Shown: positions 8,142 to 16,203, counted from the stretch's first letter. The stretch is 43,291 nt of DNA from Streptomyces iconiensis (GCF_028657195.3 NZ_JANCPR020000068.1:1-43291); one strand, 5' to 3'. The notes: a model not told the origin generated them from the letters alone. Numbers and translations are program-made.

Positions 8142-9227
8142 TCAGAACACCACCAGCGCACGGCCGCCCCGCCCGGCCCGCATCGCCTCGAACGCGTCGG
8201 ACACCCCGTCCAGCGTGATCCGGTCGGTCACCAGCGCGCGCAGGTCGAGGCGGCCTGCCCTGACGTGTTCGGCGAGCAGCGGCACGTCGCGGGCCGGGTC
8301 GGAGTCCCCGTAGACGCATCCGCGCAGGGTACGGGCGAAGTGGAAGACCTCTAGCGCCGAGAACGAGACCCGCTCGTCCTTGCCCCCGATCCCGACCACG
8401 GTCACGCGCCCGCCCCGCCGGGTGGAGTCCCACGCGGCGCGGATGGTGGCGGCCCTGCCCACGCACTCGACGGCGACATCGGCGCCGTGCCCGCCCTCGG
8501 TCAGCGCCCGTACGGACTTGGCCGTTGTCTCCGAAGCGAGGACGTAGTCGGTCGCGCCCGCCGCACGCGCCAGTTCCTCCTTCTCCGGTGAGACGTCGAC
8601 GGCGATGATCTGCCCGGCGCCCGCGAGCCGCGCGGACTGGAGCGTGGCCAGTCCTACGCCGCCCACGCCATGGACCACGACGGACTCGCCCGCGCGCACC
8701 CGGGCGCTGTGGTGCACGGCGCCGTAACCGGTCAGTACGGCGCAGCCGAGGAGCGCGGCGTCCTCCAGCGGGACGCCGTCGGGCACCGGGAGCACGGCGC
8801 GCTGCGGCACGATCGTCTCCTCGGCGAACGCCGCGACGCTGAGCCCCGGGTAGAGCCCGTCGCCGCTGCGTGTGCTGGCGTACGGGGTCGTCGTGGCCTC
8901 GTTGGCGCGTGCGCACAGCCACGGCTCGGACAGGCGCGCGCAGAAGTGGCATTCGCCGCACGAGGGCGCCCAGTTGAGGACCACGCGGTCACCGGGCGCC
9001 ACGGCCGTGACCCCCTCCCCCACCCCGACGACCGTTCCGGCTCCCTCGTGCCCGAGCACGGCGGGTACGGGCTGGCGCAGGGTGCCGTTGGAGAGGGACA
9101 GGTCGGAGTGGCACACCCCGGCGGCGGCGAGCCGCACCCGCACCTGCCCAGGCCCCGGTTCGGGCAGCACTATCGAGGTGACGTCGAGCGGTGCCGAGAC
9201 GGCGGGCAGTACGGCGGCGCGGACCAT
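8142..9227 (-). CDS. Zinc-dependent alcohol dehydrogenase (MDR)
   Basis: A 361-residue NAD-dependent alcohol dehydrogenase of the class III-like group. Catalytic zinc ligands are Cys39 (AAGVCHSD) and His60-Glu61 (GHEGAG), with a further Cys in the LLGCAVLTGYG segment. The structural zinc lobe is present with Cys90, Cys93, Cys96 and Cys105. The nucleotide-binding loop is GVGGVGLATLQ. It starts 36 bp after the aldehyde dehydrogenase stop on the same strand, so the pair probably forms an operon that oxidises a primary alcohol to aldehyde and then acid. The substrate is not determinable. S. coelicolor carries a comparable ADH/ALDH pair near hmgA, as far as I recall. Confidence 0.9.
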   Translation of the reverse strand: MVRAAVLPAVSAPLDVTSIVLPEPGPGQVRVRLAAAGVCHSDLSLSNGTLRQPVPAVLGHEGAGTVVGVGEGVTAVAPGDRVVLNWAPSCGECHFCARLSEPWLCARANEATTTPYASTRSGDGLYPGLSVAAFAEETIVPQRAVLPVPDGVPLEDAALLGCAVLTGYGAVHHSARVRAGESVVVHGVGGVGLATLQSARLAGAGQIIAVDVSPEKEELARAAGATDYVLASETTAKSVRALTEGGHGADVAVECVGRAATIRAAWDSTRRGGRVTVVGIGGKDERVSFSALEVFHFARTLRGCVYGDSDPARDVPLLAEHVRAGRLDLRALVTDRITLDGVSDAFEAMRAGRGGRALVVF

Positions 9228-9263
9228 GCGGGGCTCCAGGGGGAAGGAGGGGCGGTAACGGGG

Positions 9264-10682
9264 CTAGAACTGGAGGGACTTGGTCTGGAGATACTCCTCC
9301 AGACCGTGGGCGCCCAGTTCGCGCCCGACCCCCGACTGCTTGTAGCCGCCGAACGGTGCGAGGGGATTGAAGCGTCCGCCGTTGATGTCGACCTGTCCGG
9401 TCTCCATGCGGCGCGCAAAGGCGACGGCGTCCTCCTCGTTCTCCGCCCAGACGGCGCCTGCGAGGCCGTAAACGGTGCCGTTGGCGATCCGGAGCGCGTC
9501 CTCGGTGTCCTCGTACCTGAGGAGGGACAGGACCGGGCCGAAGATCTCCTCCTGCGCCACGGTCATCTCCGGGGTGACGTCCGCGAGGACGGTGGGCCGT
9601 ACGTAGTGGCCGCGCTCCTGGCCCTCGGGGGGCTCGGCGCCGCCGGTGACGAGGCGCGCGCCCTCCTCCTGGCCGCGCGTGATGTACCCGGTGACGCGCT
9701 CGCGCTGCTTGGCGTTGACGACGGGCCCTACGCGGGTGCCCTCGTCGAGGGGGTCCCCCGTGACGTACTTGGCGGCTGCCTCGGCCGCGAGCCGTACGGC
9801 CTCGTCGTAGCGCTCGGAGTCGACGAGCATGCGGGTCCAGGCGCTGCATGTCTGGCCCGAGTTGGACATGACGTTGGCGACGCCGACCTTGACCGCCTTG
9901 GCCAGATCGGCGCCGGGCAGGATGACGTTGGCCGACTTGCCGCCGAGTTCGAGCGCGACGCGCTTGACGCCGCCGGCGGCGACGGCGCCGATACGGCGGC
10001 CCACGGCGGTGGACCCCGTGAAGGAGAGCAGGTCGATGCCCTCGTGCTCGGCCAGCGCCTGCCCCGCTACGGGGCCCAGCCCGGTGACCAGGTTGAACAC
10101 CCCGGCGGGCACGCCCGCCTCGTGCACGGCCTCGGCGAAGAGCTGGGCCACCAGCGGGGTGTCCTCGGCGGGCTTGAGGACCATGGTGCAGCCGGCGGCG
10201 AGCGCGGGGGCCGCCTTGGCGACGATCTGGTGGAGCGGGTAGTTCCAGGGCGTGATGGCGCCAACGACGCCGACGGGCTCACGCAGGACGCGGGAGTTGC
10301 CCGTCTCCTCCTCGAAGGCGTAGGTGCCCGCCAGTTCCGCGTAGCTGCCGCACACCGCGATCGGCACGGCGGCGTGCACCTTCTGGGACAGCGTGAGCGG
10401 GGAGCCCAGTTCGGAGGTGACGGTGGCGGCGATCTCCTCGCGCCTGTCCACCAGGATGTCGCGGAGCGCCCCGAGCCTGGCAGCGCGTTCGGCCGGCGAA
10501 GTGGCGGCCCAGCCCGGGAGCGCGGCACGCGCCGCGCGTACGGCGGCATCCACGTCCTCGGGTCCGCCGGCGGGCACCGTGGCCAGGAGCGTGCCGTCCG
10601 CCGGGTTGGTGACCTCGATCGTCTCCGTGCCTGCCGCAGCGCGCCAGGCGCCGCCGATGTACATGCCGTCGTGTGCCTTCAT
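9264..10682 (-). CDS. NAD(P)-dependent aldehyde dehydrogenase
   Basis: A 472-residue ALDH-superfamily enzyme. The catalytic Cys279 is in NSGQTCSAWTRM and the general base Glu245 in ALELGGKSAN. The oxyanion and cofactor segment is GAITPWNYPLHQI, and the conserved FGPVLS and PFGGYKQSGVGRELG stretches follow. It converts an aldehyde to the carboxylic acid in the cytoplasm, most likely in series with the adjacent alcohol dehydrogenase. The ATG at 10682 lacks a convincing Shine-Dalgarno. Three 11-bp direct repeats with GTCA cores lie 19-51 bp upstream (10701-10733), which is the notable regulatory feature here. Confidence 0.92.
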   Translation of the reverse strand: MKAHDGMYIGGAWRAAAGTETIEVTNPADGTLLATVPAGGPEDVDAAVRAARAALPGWAATSPAERAARLGALRDILVDRREEIAATVTSELGSPLTLSQKVHAAVPIAVCGSYAELAGTYAFEEETGNSRVLREPVGVVGAITPWNYPLHQIVAKAAPALAAGCTMVLKPAEDTPLVAQLFAEAVHEAGVPAGVFNLVTGLGPVAGQALAEHEGIDLLSFTGSTAVGRRIGAVAAGGVKRVALELGGKSANVILPGADLAKAVKVGVANVMSNSGQTCSAWTRMLVDSERYDEAVRLAAEAAAKYVTGDPLDEGTRVGPVVNAKQRERVTGYITRGQEEGARLVTGGAEPPEGQERGHYVRPTVLADVTPEMTVAQEEIFGPVLSLLRYEDTEDALRIANGTVYGLAGAVWAENEEDAVAFARRMETGQVDINGGRFNPLAPFGGYKQSGVGRELGAHGLEEYLQTKSLQF

Positions 10683-10700
10683 AGGGCAAAACTACTGGTG

Positions 10701-10733
10701 GGTCACCACGGTGTCAGCCCGGTGTCACAGGAC
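10701..10733. promoter_or_regulatory. Three 11-bp direct repeats (PHO-box-like) before the ALDH gene
   Basis: The consecutive units GGTCACCACGG, TGTCAGCCCGG and TGTCACAGGAC share the core GTCA at an exact 11-bp period. A fourth GTCA at 10742-10745 is out of phase. PhoP of Streptomyces binds 11-bp direct repeat units (GTTCACC plus 4), and the first unit matches 6 of 7 core bases. The others match less well, so PhoP binding is only a possibility. Confidence 0.3.
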
Positions 10734-10847
10734 CGGTGGATGTCACCCCCCTCTCCGCACACCCCGCACGGAATGCCGAACTCCCCTCAGCCGCACGCCT
10801 CTCCGCGGAACGCCCCCTCAGCCGCACGCCCATCAGCCGCACGCTCC

Positions 10848-12338
10848 TCAAAGAATGCCGAACAGCAGCCCGGAGGCGAGGACCACGAGCGAGGTGAGCG
10901 TGGCCCACTTGACCGTGAACCGGGTGTGGTCGCCGAACTCGACCTTGGCCATGCCGATGAGCACGTAGACCGCGGGGACCAGCGGGCTGGACATGTGCAG
11001 CGCCTGCCCGGCGAGGGAGGCACGGGCGATCTCGACGGCGCTGACGCCGTGCGCGCCACCCGCCTCGGCGAGGATCGGTACGAGGCCGAAGTAGAAGCCG
11101 TCGTTCGACATGAAGTACGTGAACGGGATGCTGAGTACCGCGGTCACAACGGCCATGTATGGGCCGAGCCCGTCGGGGAGGGCGCTCACCAGCGTGCGTG
11201 CCATGTCCTCGACCATGCCGGTGCCGGTGAGTACGCCGGTGAAGACGGCGGCGGCGAAGACCATCCCGGAGACGTTCAGCACGTTGTCTGCGTGAGCCGC
11301 GATCCTGGCCTTCTGGTCCTTCATGTGCGGGAAGTTGACGGTGAGCGCGATGGCGGCGCCGAGCAGGAAGAGCACCGGGATCGGCAGGAGCTGCGTGATC
11401 AGCGTGACCAGCAAGGCCACGGTCAGCGCGGCGTTGAACCAGAACAGCTTGGGGCGCAGGGTCGCCCGGTGCGGGTCGAGCCCGAGCGGCTCGTCGGCCT
11501 GACCCCCGGCGCCGGGCTCGTCCGCCCCGGCAGCGCCCGCTTCCGTGCCGCCCCCCGCACACTCTCCCGCGCCACCCGCCGCCTTGGCACCGCGCGCGCC
11601 ACCGGAGCCACCGGAATCGGCTCCAGAGCCGGCACCGGCACCCGCAGCACCCGCACCCGCACCCGCACCCGCACCCGCACCCGCGAGCACGGTCTCCCTC
11701 TCGTTCTCCTCCCCCAGCGACAGCCTGCCCAGCCGCTTGCGCTCGCGCAGGCCCAGCACCCAGGCCAGGAGGAAGACGCAGGCGAGCCCGCAGGCCAGCG
11801 CCGGGATCATCGGCACGAAGACATCGGTCGGATCGAGCTTGAGAGCGGTCGCCACGCGTGCGGTGGGGCCGCCCCAGGGCACGGTGTTCATGACGCCGTT
11901 CGCCGTCGCCGCGATCCCCGTCATCACCAGCACGCTCATCTTCAGCCTGCGGTAGAGCGGAAGCATCGCGGAGACCGTGATCATGAATGTGGTGGAGCCG
12001 TCGCCGTCCAGCGAGACCACGGCAGCGAGCAGGGCCGTGCCGACCACCACACGCATCGGGTCCGCCTTGCAGAACCGCAGGATGCCCCGGACGATCGGGT
12101 CGAAGAGGCCCACGTCGATCATGACGCCGAAGTAGACGATGGCGAACATCAGCATCGCGGCCGTCGGCGCGAGGTCCCCGATCCCCTTGAGCACGTAGTC
12201 ACCAAGGCTGGTTGCCTGCCCCGCCAGTACGCAGAAGAGCGCGGGAATCAGTACGAGCGCCGCCAGCGGCGACATCCGCTTCGTCATGATCAGCGTCAGA
12301 AATGTCGCGATCATCAGGAAGCCGAGAAGGGTGAGCAT
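10848..12338 (-). CDS. CitMHS-family metal-citrate:H+ symporter
   Basis: A 496-residue integral membrane transporter of the CitMHS family, which imports citrate complexed with divalent or trivalent metal. The S. coelicolor member CitSc takes up Ca- and Fe-citrate. About 12 hydrophobic spans are visible, including FLMIATFLTLIMTKRMSPL at the N-terminus, where the true ATG at 12338 lies; the frame continues open to 12428 without family resemblance. The central cytoplasmic loop (about 204-275) is expanded by a Gly/Ala low-complexity insert, encoded partly by the hexamer repeat at 11650-11685. The gene is divergent from hmgA and upstream of ALDH. Citrate control by a two-component system is usual in other bacteria; none is adjacent here. 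Confidence 0.9.
   Translation of the reverse strand: MLTLLGFLMIATFLTLIMTKRMSPLAALVLIPALFCVLAGQATSLGDYVLKGIGDLAPTAAMLMFAIVYFGVMIDVGLFDPIVRGILRFCKADPMRVVVGTALLAAVVSLDGDGSTTFMITVSAMLPLYRRLKMSVLVMTGIAATANGVMNTVPWGGPTARVATALKLDPTDVFVPMIPALACGLACVFLLAWVLGLRERKRLGRLSLGEENERETVLAGAGAGAGAGAGAAGAGAGSGADSGGSGGARGAKAAGGAGECAGGGTEAGAAGADEPGAGGQADEPLGLDPHRATLRPKLFWFNAALTVALLVTLITQLLPIPVLFLLGAAIALTVNFPHMKDQKARIAAHADNVLNVSGMVFAAAVFTGVLTGTGMVEDMARTLVSALPDGLGPYMAVVTAVLSIPFTYFMSNDGFYFGLVPILAEAGGAHGVSAVEIARASLAGQALHMSSPLVPAVYVLIGMAKVEFGDHTRFTVKWATLTSLVVLASGLLFGIL
11650..11685. repeat. (CCCGCA)n hexanucleotide tandem repeat inside the citrate transporter
   Basis: Five perfect CCCGCA units plus one CCCGCG, with one more unit at 11641-11646. 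On the coding (minus) strand the repeat reads Gly-Ala dipeptides in the central loop. As the unit is a multiple of three, copy changes alter loop length without a frameshift. Confidence 0.9.
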
Positions 12339-12548
12339 GGGGTTCCAACCTCTGCGTTCGCCGTTGAACTCCGCCCTTCGCGTGCGGCGGTCCGGATGAC
12401 CGTAGGTGTGCGGCGAAGCCCACCACAAGACGTTCAGCCGTGAACAATATGAGCAAAACTCCAGCTCAGAGGCGTAGTACGGGCGCGCAGCCGCGAGGCC
12501 GCCGCCCGCTCACCGACGTTGCGGTGACGCCTTCGCTCCGGTTCTTCA

Positions 12549-12590
12549 TTGACGGGCACCCACACAATTCCTATGGTCCTGCACAGGAAT
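12549..12590 (+). promoter_or_regulatory. Promoter of hmgA with overlapping inverted repeats
   Basis: TTGACG (12549-12554) and TATGGT (12572-12577) are separated by exactly 17 bp, a good housekeeping-sigma promoter. Transcription would start near 12584, about 30 nt before the hmgA ATG. Two inverted repeats overlie the -10: ATTCCT/AGGAAT (12567-12572 and 12585-12590) and TCCTG/CAGGA (12577-12581 and 12584-12588). They are candidate operators, perhaps for the downstream GntR regulator. The rest of the 275-bp divergent region to citMHS shows no gene. Confidence 0.55.
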
Positions 12591-12613
12591 CCTTTACGCG
12601 GCGGGAGTTGGCG

Positions 12614-13972
12614 ATGGGCCAGGGCACGGACCGTACGACCGATCGGGCACGCGAGCAGGCACGCGAGTCGGCCGGGACACTCAGCTACCTGACCGGGTTC
12701 GGCAACGAGCACAGCAGCGAGGCGGTGCCGGGCGCGCTTCCGCTGGGCCGCAACTCACCCCAGCGCGCGCCGTTCGGCCTGTACGCCGAGCAGTTGAGCG
12801 GCAGCGCCTTCACCGAGCCCCGCGCGTACAACCGGCGCTCATGGCTCTACCGCATCCGCCCCTCGGCCGCGCACCCCCGCTTCGTCCGTACGGACAACGG
12901 GGCGCTGGCCAGCGCCCCCTTCACGGAGAGCGAGCCCGACCCCAACAGGCTGCGCTGGGGCCCCTGCCCCGAGCCGGCCGAGGGCACGGACTTCCTCGCC
13001 GGCCTGTGGACTCTCGGCGGCAACGGGGACGCCACGCAGCGCGCCGGCATGGCCGTGCACCTGTACGCGGCCAACTCCTCCATGACCGACCGGGTCTTCA
13101 GCGACGCGGACGGCGAACTGCTGATCGTCCCCGAGCACGGCGGGCTGCTGCTGCGCACGGAGTTCGGGCTGCTGCGCGCCGAGCCTGGACATGTCGCGCT
13201 GATCCCGCGCGGGGTCCGCTTCCGCGTCGAGCTGCTCGACGCGAGCGCGAGCGGGTACGTCTGCGAGAACTACGGCCGCCCCTTCGCCCTCCCCGACCTG
13301 GGCCCCATCGGCGCCAACGGCCTCGCCAACGCACGGGACTTCCTCGCCCCCGTCGCCGCGTACGAGGAGGAGGAGCGGCCGGTCGAGGTCGTCAACAAGT
13401 TCTGCGGCAACCTCTGGAAGGCCGTCTACGACCACTCGCCCCTGGACGTGGTCGCCTGGCACGGCAGCCATCTGCCGTACGTCTACGACCTGCGGCGCTT
13501 CAACGTGCTCGGCAGCATCAGCTACGACCACCCCGACCCGTCCCTGTTCACCGTCCTCACCTCGCCCTCCGACACCCCGGGGCTGGCCGGCGTCGACTTC
13601 GTCGTCTTCGCTCCCCGCTGGCTCGTCGGCGAGGACACCTTCAGACCGCCGTACTTCCACCGCAACGTCATGAGCGAGTACATGGGCCTCATCGAGGGCG
13701 CCTACGACGCGAAGACAGGCGGCGAGGGCGGCTTCGTCCCCGGCGGCGGCTCGCTGCACAACATGATGTCCGCGCACGGCCCCGACCGGGAGACGTTCGA
13801 GCGTGCCTCGGCGGCCGAGTTGGGCCCGCAGAAGATCGACGACGGGCTGGCCTTCATGTTCGAGACACGGTGGCCGGTGACCGTGACCTCGCAGGCGCTG
13901 CGGGCCGACCACCTCCAGACCGACTACGACGGCGTATGGCAGGGTCTTCAGCGGCACTTCTCCGCCCCGTGA
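12614..13972 (+). CDS. hmgA: Homogentisate 1,2-dioxygenase
   Basis: A 452-residue cupin-fold Fe(II) dioxygenase that opens the ring of homogentisate to 4-maleylacetoacetate, the key step of tyrosine and phenylalanine catabolism. The family hallmarks are all visible: YLTGFGNEHSSEA at the N-terminus, WHGSHLPYVYDLRRFNVLGSISYDHPDPS, the iron ligands His349 and Glu355 (FHRNVMSEYMG) and His388 in GSLHNMMSAHGPD. I chose the ATG at 12614 (MGQGTDRTTD), with GGGAG 8 nt upstream; an open frame to 12440 adds 58 residues outside the family length. A canonical promoter lies 36-65 bp upstream. It is followed 24 bp later by a GntR regulator, probably co-transcribed. The isomerase and hydrolase of the pathway are not nearby. 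Confidence 0.97.
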   Translation: MGQGTDRTTDRAREQARESAGTLSYLTGFGNEHSSEAVPGALPLGRNSPQRAPFGLYAEQLSGSAFTEPRAYNRRSWLYRIRPSAAHPRFVRTDNGALASAPFTESEPDPNRLRWGPCPEPAEGTDFLAGLWTLGGNGDATQRAGMAVHLYAANSSMTDRVFSDADGELLIVPEHGGLLLRTEFGLLRAEPGHVALIPRGVRFRVELLDASASGYVCENYGRPFALPDLGPIGANGLANARDFLAPVAAYEEEERPVEVVNKFCGNLWKAVYDHSPLDVVAWHGSHLPYVYDLRRFNVLGSISYDHPDPSLFTVLTSPSDTPGLAGVDFVVFAPRWLVGEDTFRPPYFHRNVMSEYMGLIEGAYDAKTGGEGGFVPGGGSLHNMMSAHGPDRETFERASAAELGPQKIDDGLAFMFETRWPVTVTSQALRADHLQTDYDGVWQGLQRHFSAP

Positions 13973-13996
13973 CCCTGTCTCCGAAGCTGAGGACCC

Positions 13997-14755
13997 ATGA
14001 CCTCCTTCACCCCGGATTCGGTTGAGCTGAACAGAAAGCTTCCGCTCTGGTACCAGGTCTCGCAGTCCCTCCGCGCCTCCATACTCGGCCGTCCCCCGGA
14101 AGCCCCCGACCGGCTCCCCCCGGAGGACAAGCTCGCCGCGCACTACGGCGTGAGCGTCCTGACCATGCGCCAGGCACTCAAGGAGCTGGAGAACGAGGGC
14201 CTGATCACCCGGCACAGAAGGCGCGGCACCTTCATCGAACCCGCCGCCCGCAAGGCGCGTCCCGTGCGCCTGCTGGGTTCCGTCGACACGATCGTCGCGC
14301 AGCAGTCGGGCGAGCCGACGACGCTGCTGGGACACGGGGTGGAGAAGGTCCCCGCCGAGCTGGCCGAATACTTCCCCGGGGAGCCGGAGGCGATGGCGTA
14401 CAGGAGGCTGCGCCGGGACAGGGAGAGCGGCGAGCCGACCAACTGGGCGGTGAACCTGATCCGTTCGGACGTGGCAGCGCGCATCGACCCGGATGATCTG
14501 CGCAGGGGCTGGCCGATGACGAAGGTGCTACGGGACGGGGTGGGGGTCCGGATCAGCAGGATCACGGACACGGTCGAGGCGCGGCTCGCTGAGCCGGAAA
14601 CGGCACGGCTGCTGGAGGTACCGCTGCTGAGCCCGATCCTCTACTACACGGGAGTGACCTACGACGGGGAGGGAAAGCCGGTGGATGTCGTACGCATCCA
14701 CTACCGGGGCGACCGCTTCTCGTTCTCCGTCACGCTTGAAAACGTGACGGACTGA
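13997..14755 (+). CDS. GntR-family regulator, HutC/UTRA subfamily
   Basis: A 252-residue regulator. The N-terminal winged helix (about 10-75) contains LPPEDKLAAHYGVSVLTMRQAL and ends RHRRRGTFIEP. The C-terminal UTRA ligand domain (about 95-245) ends with the usual VDVVRIHYRGDRFSFSVTLE. The ATG at 13997 follows GAGGA. It is 24 bp downstream of hmgA on the same strand and probably regulates it, with homogentisate or a related acid as a plausible ligand (inference). Its stop codon lies inside the left arm of a bidirectional terminator shared with the convergent small gene. Confidence 0.9.
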   Translation: MTSFTPDSVELNRKLPLWYQVSQSLRASILGRPPEAPDRLPPEDKLAAHYGVSVLTMRQALKELENEGLITRHRRRGTFIEPAARKARPVRLLGSVDTIVAQQSGEPTTLLGHGVEKVPAELAEYFPGEPEAMAYRRLRRDRESGEPTNWAVNLIRSDVAARIDPDDLRRGWPMTKVLRDGVGVRISRITDTVEARLAEPETARLLEVPLLSPILYYTGVTYDGEGKPVDVVRIHYRGDRFSFSVTLENVTD

Positions 14756-14801
14756 GTCCGGCCGCCGGAACAGTCCCCCACAGTCCGGCGGCCTGGCTCA
14801 G
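14752..14801. terminator. Bidirectional terminator holding both stop codons
   Basis: The arms CTGAGTCCGGCCGCCGG (14752-14768) and CCGGCGGCCTGGCTCAG (14785-14801) pair at 15 of 17 positions, with a 16-nt loop. The left arm contains the TGA of the GntR gene (14753-14755), and the right arm contains the TGA of the minus-strand small gene (14800-14798). There is no U tract, as is normal in Streptomyces. Confidence 0.8.
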
Positions 14802-15064
14802 CCTCGCCCGCCGAACAGCGTGCGGCGCAGCTTGCGCAGCGGCGCGAACAGCGAGACCCGCGCTCCGCGGTTCTTCGTCCGGCTCCCTGCGGCGTCGCGC
14901 TGTGTGATCTCTCGCATCAGCGTCGTCGCCTCTTCCGTCTCGACATGCGGGACGGCGGGGCCGGCGAGCACGGAGAGATGCCTGTCGAGACGCGAACTCG
15001 TCGCGCTCGTACCGCATTTGATCGCAGGCACTCGCGCCCTGCTGCTCATAGTTATCTGTTCCAT
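14798..15064 (-). CDS. Small conserved Streptomyces protein of unknown function
   Basis: An 88-residue basic protein: MEQITMSSRARVPAIKCG, then a central stretch TSSRLDRHLSVLAGPAV, ETEEATTLMREITQRDA and a Leu/Arg-rich C-terminus (LFAPLRKLRRTLFGGRG). I recall close relatives with the same SRLDRHLSVL and EATTLMREIT motifs in other streptomycetes, so I take it as real. I chose the ATG at 15064, with GGGGAG upstream; a GTG at 15076 is an alternative. It has no signal peptide or membrane span. The positively charged C-terminal helix could be amphipathic and membrane-associated, but that is inference. Function unknown. It is convergent with the GntR gene. Confidence 0.6.
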   Translation of the reverse strand: MEQITMSSRARVPAIKCGTSATSSRLDRHLSVLAGPAVPHVETEEATTLMREITQRDAAGSRTKNRGARVSLFAPLRKLRRTLFGGRG

Positions 15065-15126
15065 GTCACTCCCCACCCGTACGAGGGCACCCGGCCCGGG
15101 CAGAGTAACCCTATCTCCCGACTACG

Positions 15127-15152
15127 ACACGCGTGTATCCCGGTCACGGGAT
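15127..15152. promoter_or_regulatory. Two abutting perfect palindromes
   Basis: ACACGCGTGT (15127-15136) is a perfect 10-bp palindrome. It is directly followed by ATCCCG-GTCA-CGGGAT (15137-15152), a perfect 6-bp inverted repeat. They lie in the divergent region between the small minus-strand gene at 15064 and the possible plus-strand ORF at 15240. Operator function is a guess. Confidence 0.4.
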
Positions 15153-15239
15153 TCACCTGCCCCACAGGCCGGTTGACGAACACCGTACGAGCGCCCGGCC
15201 CCCCGAGGACACCCCGAGAAATAGGGGCAAGGAGGGCGC

Positions 15240-15698
15240 ATGAGCGCAGACCGGGTGCGCGCGTACCGGCCCCGGCACGGGCCACGGGAACCCCTCCCCG
15301 CTCGCCGCAGGCGGGCCCACAGACGGCAGGGGCCCGTGCGGGGCGTCTACGACGGGCCGGACCGCCGCTCCTACCGCGCATCGCGGCACCGTCATAGGGA
15401 ACGGACACGCGCCCGCCCGGATCGTGATGGAGCTGATACCCGGCCGGGGCGCTCCGGGCGGCTGCGAGAGGTCCGACCGGGCCGAAACGAGCCCCGACCG
15501 CCCCGTTCTTGGCGTGAAACCGCGTACTCCGGATCACGCCGGGACGCTCCGCGCGTCCGGCCGGACATACAGCGGCCGGACCGCTGTAAAGGCACACGCG
15601 CCCGGCCAGCTTGCCTCACAGCACGTGAAGTTCACCGCCACAGGAGAGCCGGGCCGCTCACCCAGCGTCTATCGGTCACAGTCACGGAAGACGCTTGA
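15240..15698 (+). CDS. Possible Arg-rich small protein (doubtful)
   Basis: A 152-codon ORF starting MSADRVRAYRPRHGPREP with a strong AAGGAGG (15229-15235) four bases before the ATG. The first ~53 codons have mostly G or C at the third position, as in real genes here. The later part does not, which suggests either a short real peptide followed by non-coding sequence or no gene at all. The product would be extremely Arg-rich with no known domain. Opposite-strand frames are no better. The stretch 15699-15788 shows nothing else, and local AT content is higher than usual at 15640-15760. Confidence 0.25.
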   Translation: MSADRVRAYRPRHGPREPLPARRRRAHRRQGPVRGVYDGPDRRSYRASRHRHRERTRARPDRDGADTRPGRSGRLREVRPGRNEPRPPRSWRETAYSGSRRDAPRVRPDIQRPDRCKGTRARPACLTAREVHRHRRAGPLTQRLSVTVTEDA

Positions 15699-15788
15699 CG
15701 CCTCACAGGGGCTACGTCAGATTGAATACGCGATACGCGATACGCGCATCCTGCGCTTCAGGGGGCATTCCGGGGGGACCGGCCGCCA

Positions 15789-16202
15789 ATGCAGACCACG
15801 CAGCTCCATCAGCGATCACGTGACGATTCCGAGCGCACAGGCTCCGACTCGCTGGCCCTCGCGGCAGGAGCGGCGGTCGCGGTCGGAGGGGCGGGCGCCG
15901 CGCTCGCCCTGAGCGAGGCCGACTCGGCCCTGCGCGCTCCCTTCACCCTCTTCTTTCTGCTCGGCGCCCCCGCCGCCGCGCTGGCCATGGCACTGCGGCG
16001 GCTCGACCCGCTCAGCCGCACCGTGATCGCGGTGATCGGCGCGATGGCCGTGGACCTCCTGGTCGCCGAGGTGATGATCGCCGCGCACATCTGGTCGGCG
16101 CGCGGCGGGGTCGTCGCGGTCGGCGTGCTCAGCCTGGCCCTGCTGCTCGCCACCCTGGCGCCCGCACTGAGCAGCGAGAGCCGTAAGAGACAGGACAGGT
16201 GA
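15789..16202 (+). CDS. Small integral membrane protein of the polysaccharide locus
   Basis: A 137-residue protein with a polar N-terminus (1-20) and about four hydrophobic spans: LALAAGAAVAVGGAGAALAL, FTLFFLLGAPAAALAMAL, TVIAVIGAMAVDLLVAEVMI and GVVAVGVLSLALLLATLA. No catalytic motif is visible. Its TGA at 16200-16202 is followed after one base by the GTG of the acetyltransferase gene, so the two are co-transcribed and probably coupled. By position it belongs to the surface-polysaccharide locus, perhaps as an accessory or assembly subunit. Function unknown. Confidence 0.75.
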   Translation: MQTTQLHQRSRDDSERTGSDSLALAAGAAVAVGGAGAALALSEADSALRAPFTLFFLLGAPAAALAMALRRLDPLSRTVIAVIGAMAVDLLVAEVMIAAHIWSARGGVVAVGVLSLALLLATLAPALSSESRKRQDR

Positions 16203-16203
16203 C

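Noticed and set aside
8670..12443. 1257-codon ORF antisense to ADH, ALDH and the citrate transporter
   Set aside because: It is an artefact of GC3 bias: it mirrors three clear genes on the other strand, has an Arg/Gly/His-rich composition and no domain.
15052..15597. 181-codon minus-strand ORF
   Set aside because: It overlaps the small conserved gene at 14798-15064 in another frame, with no ribosome-binding site and poor coding pattern.
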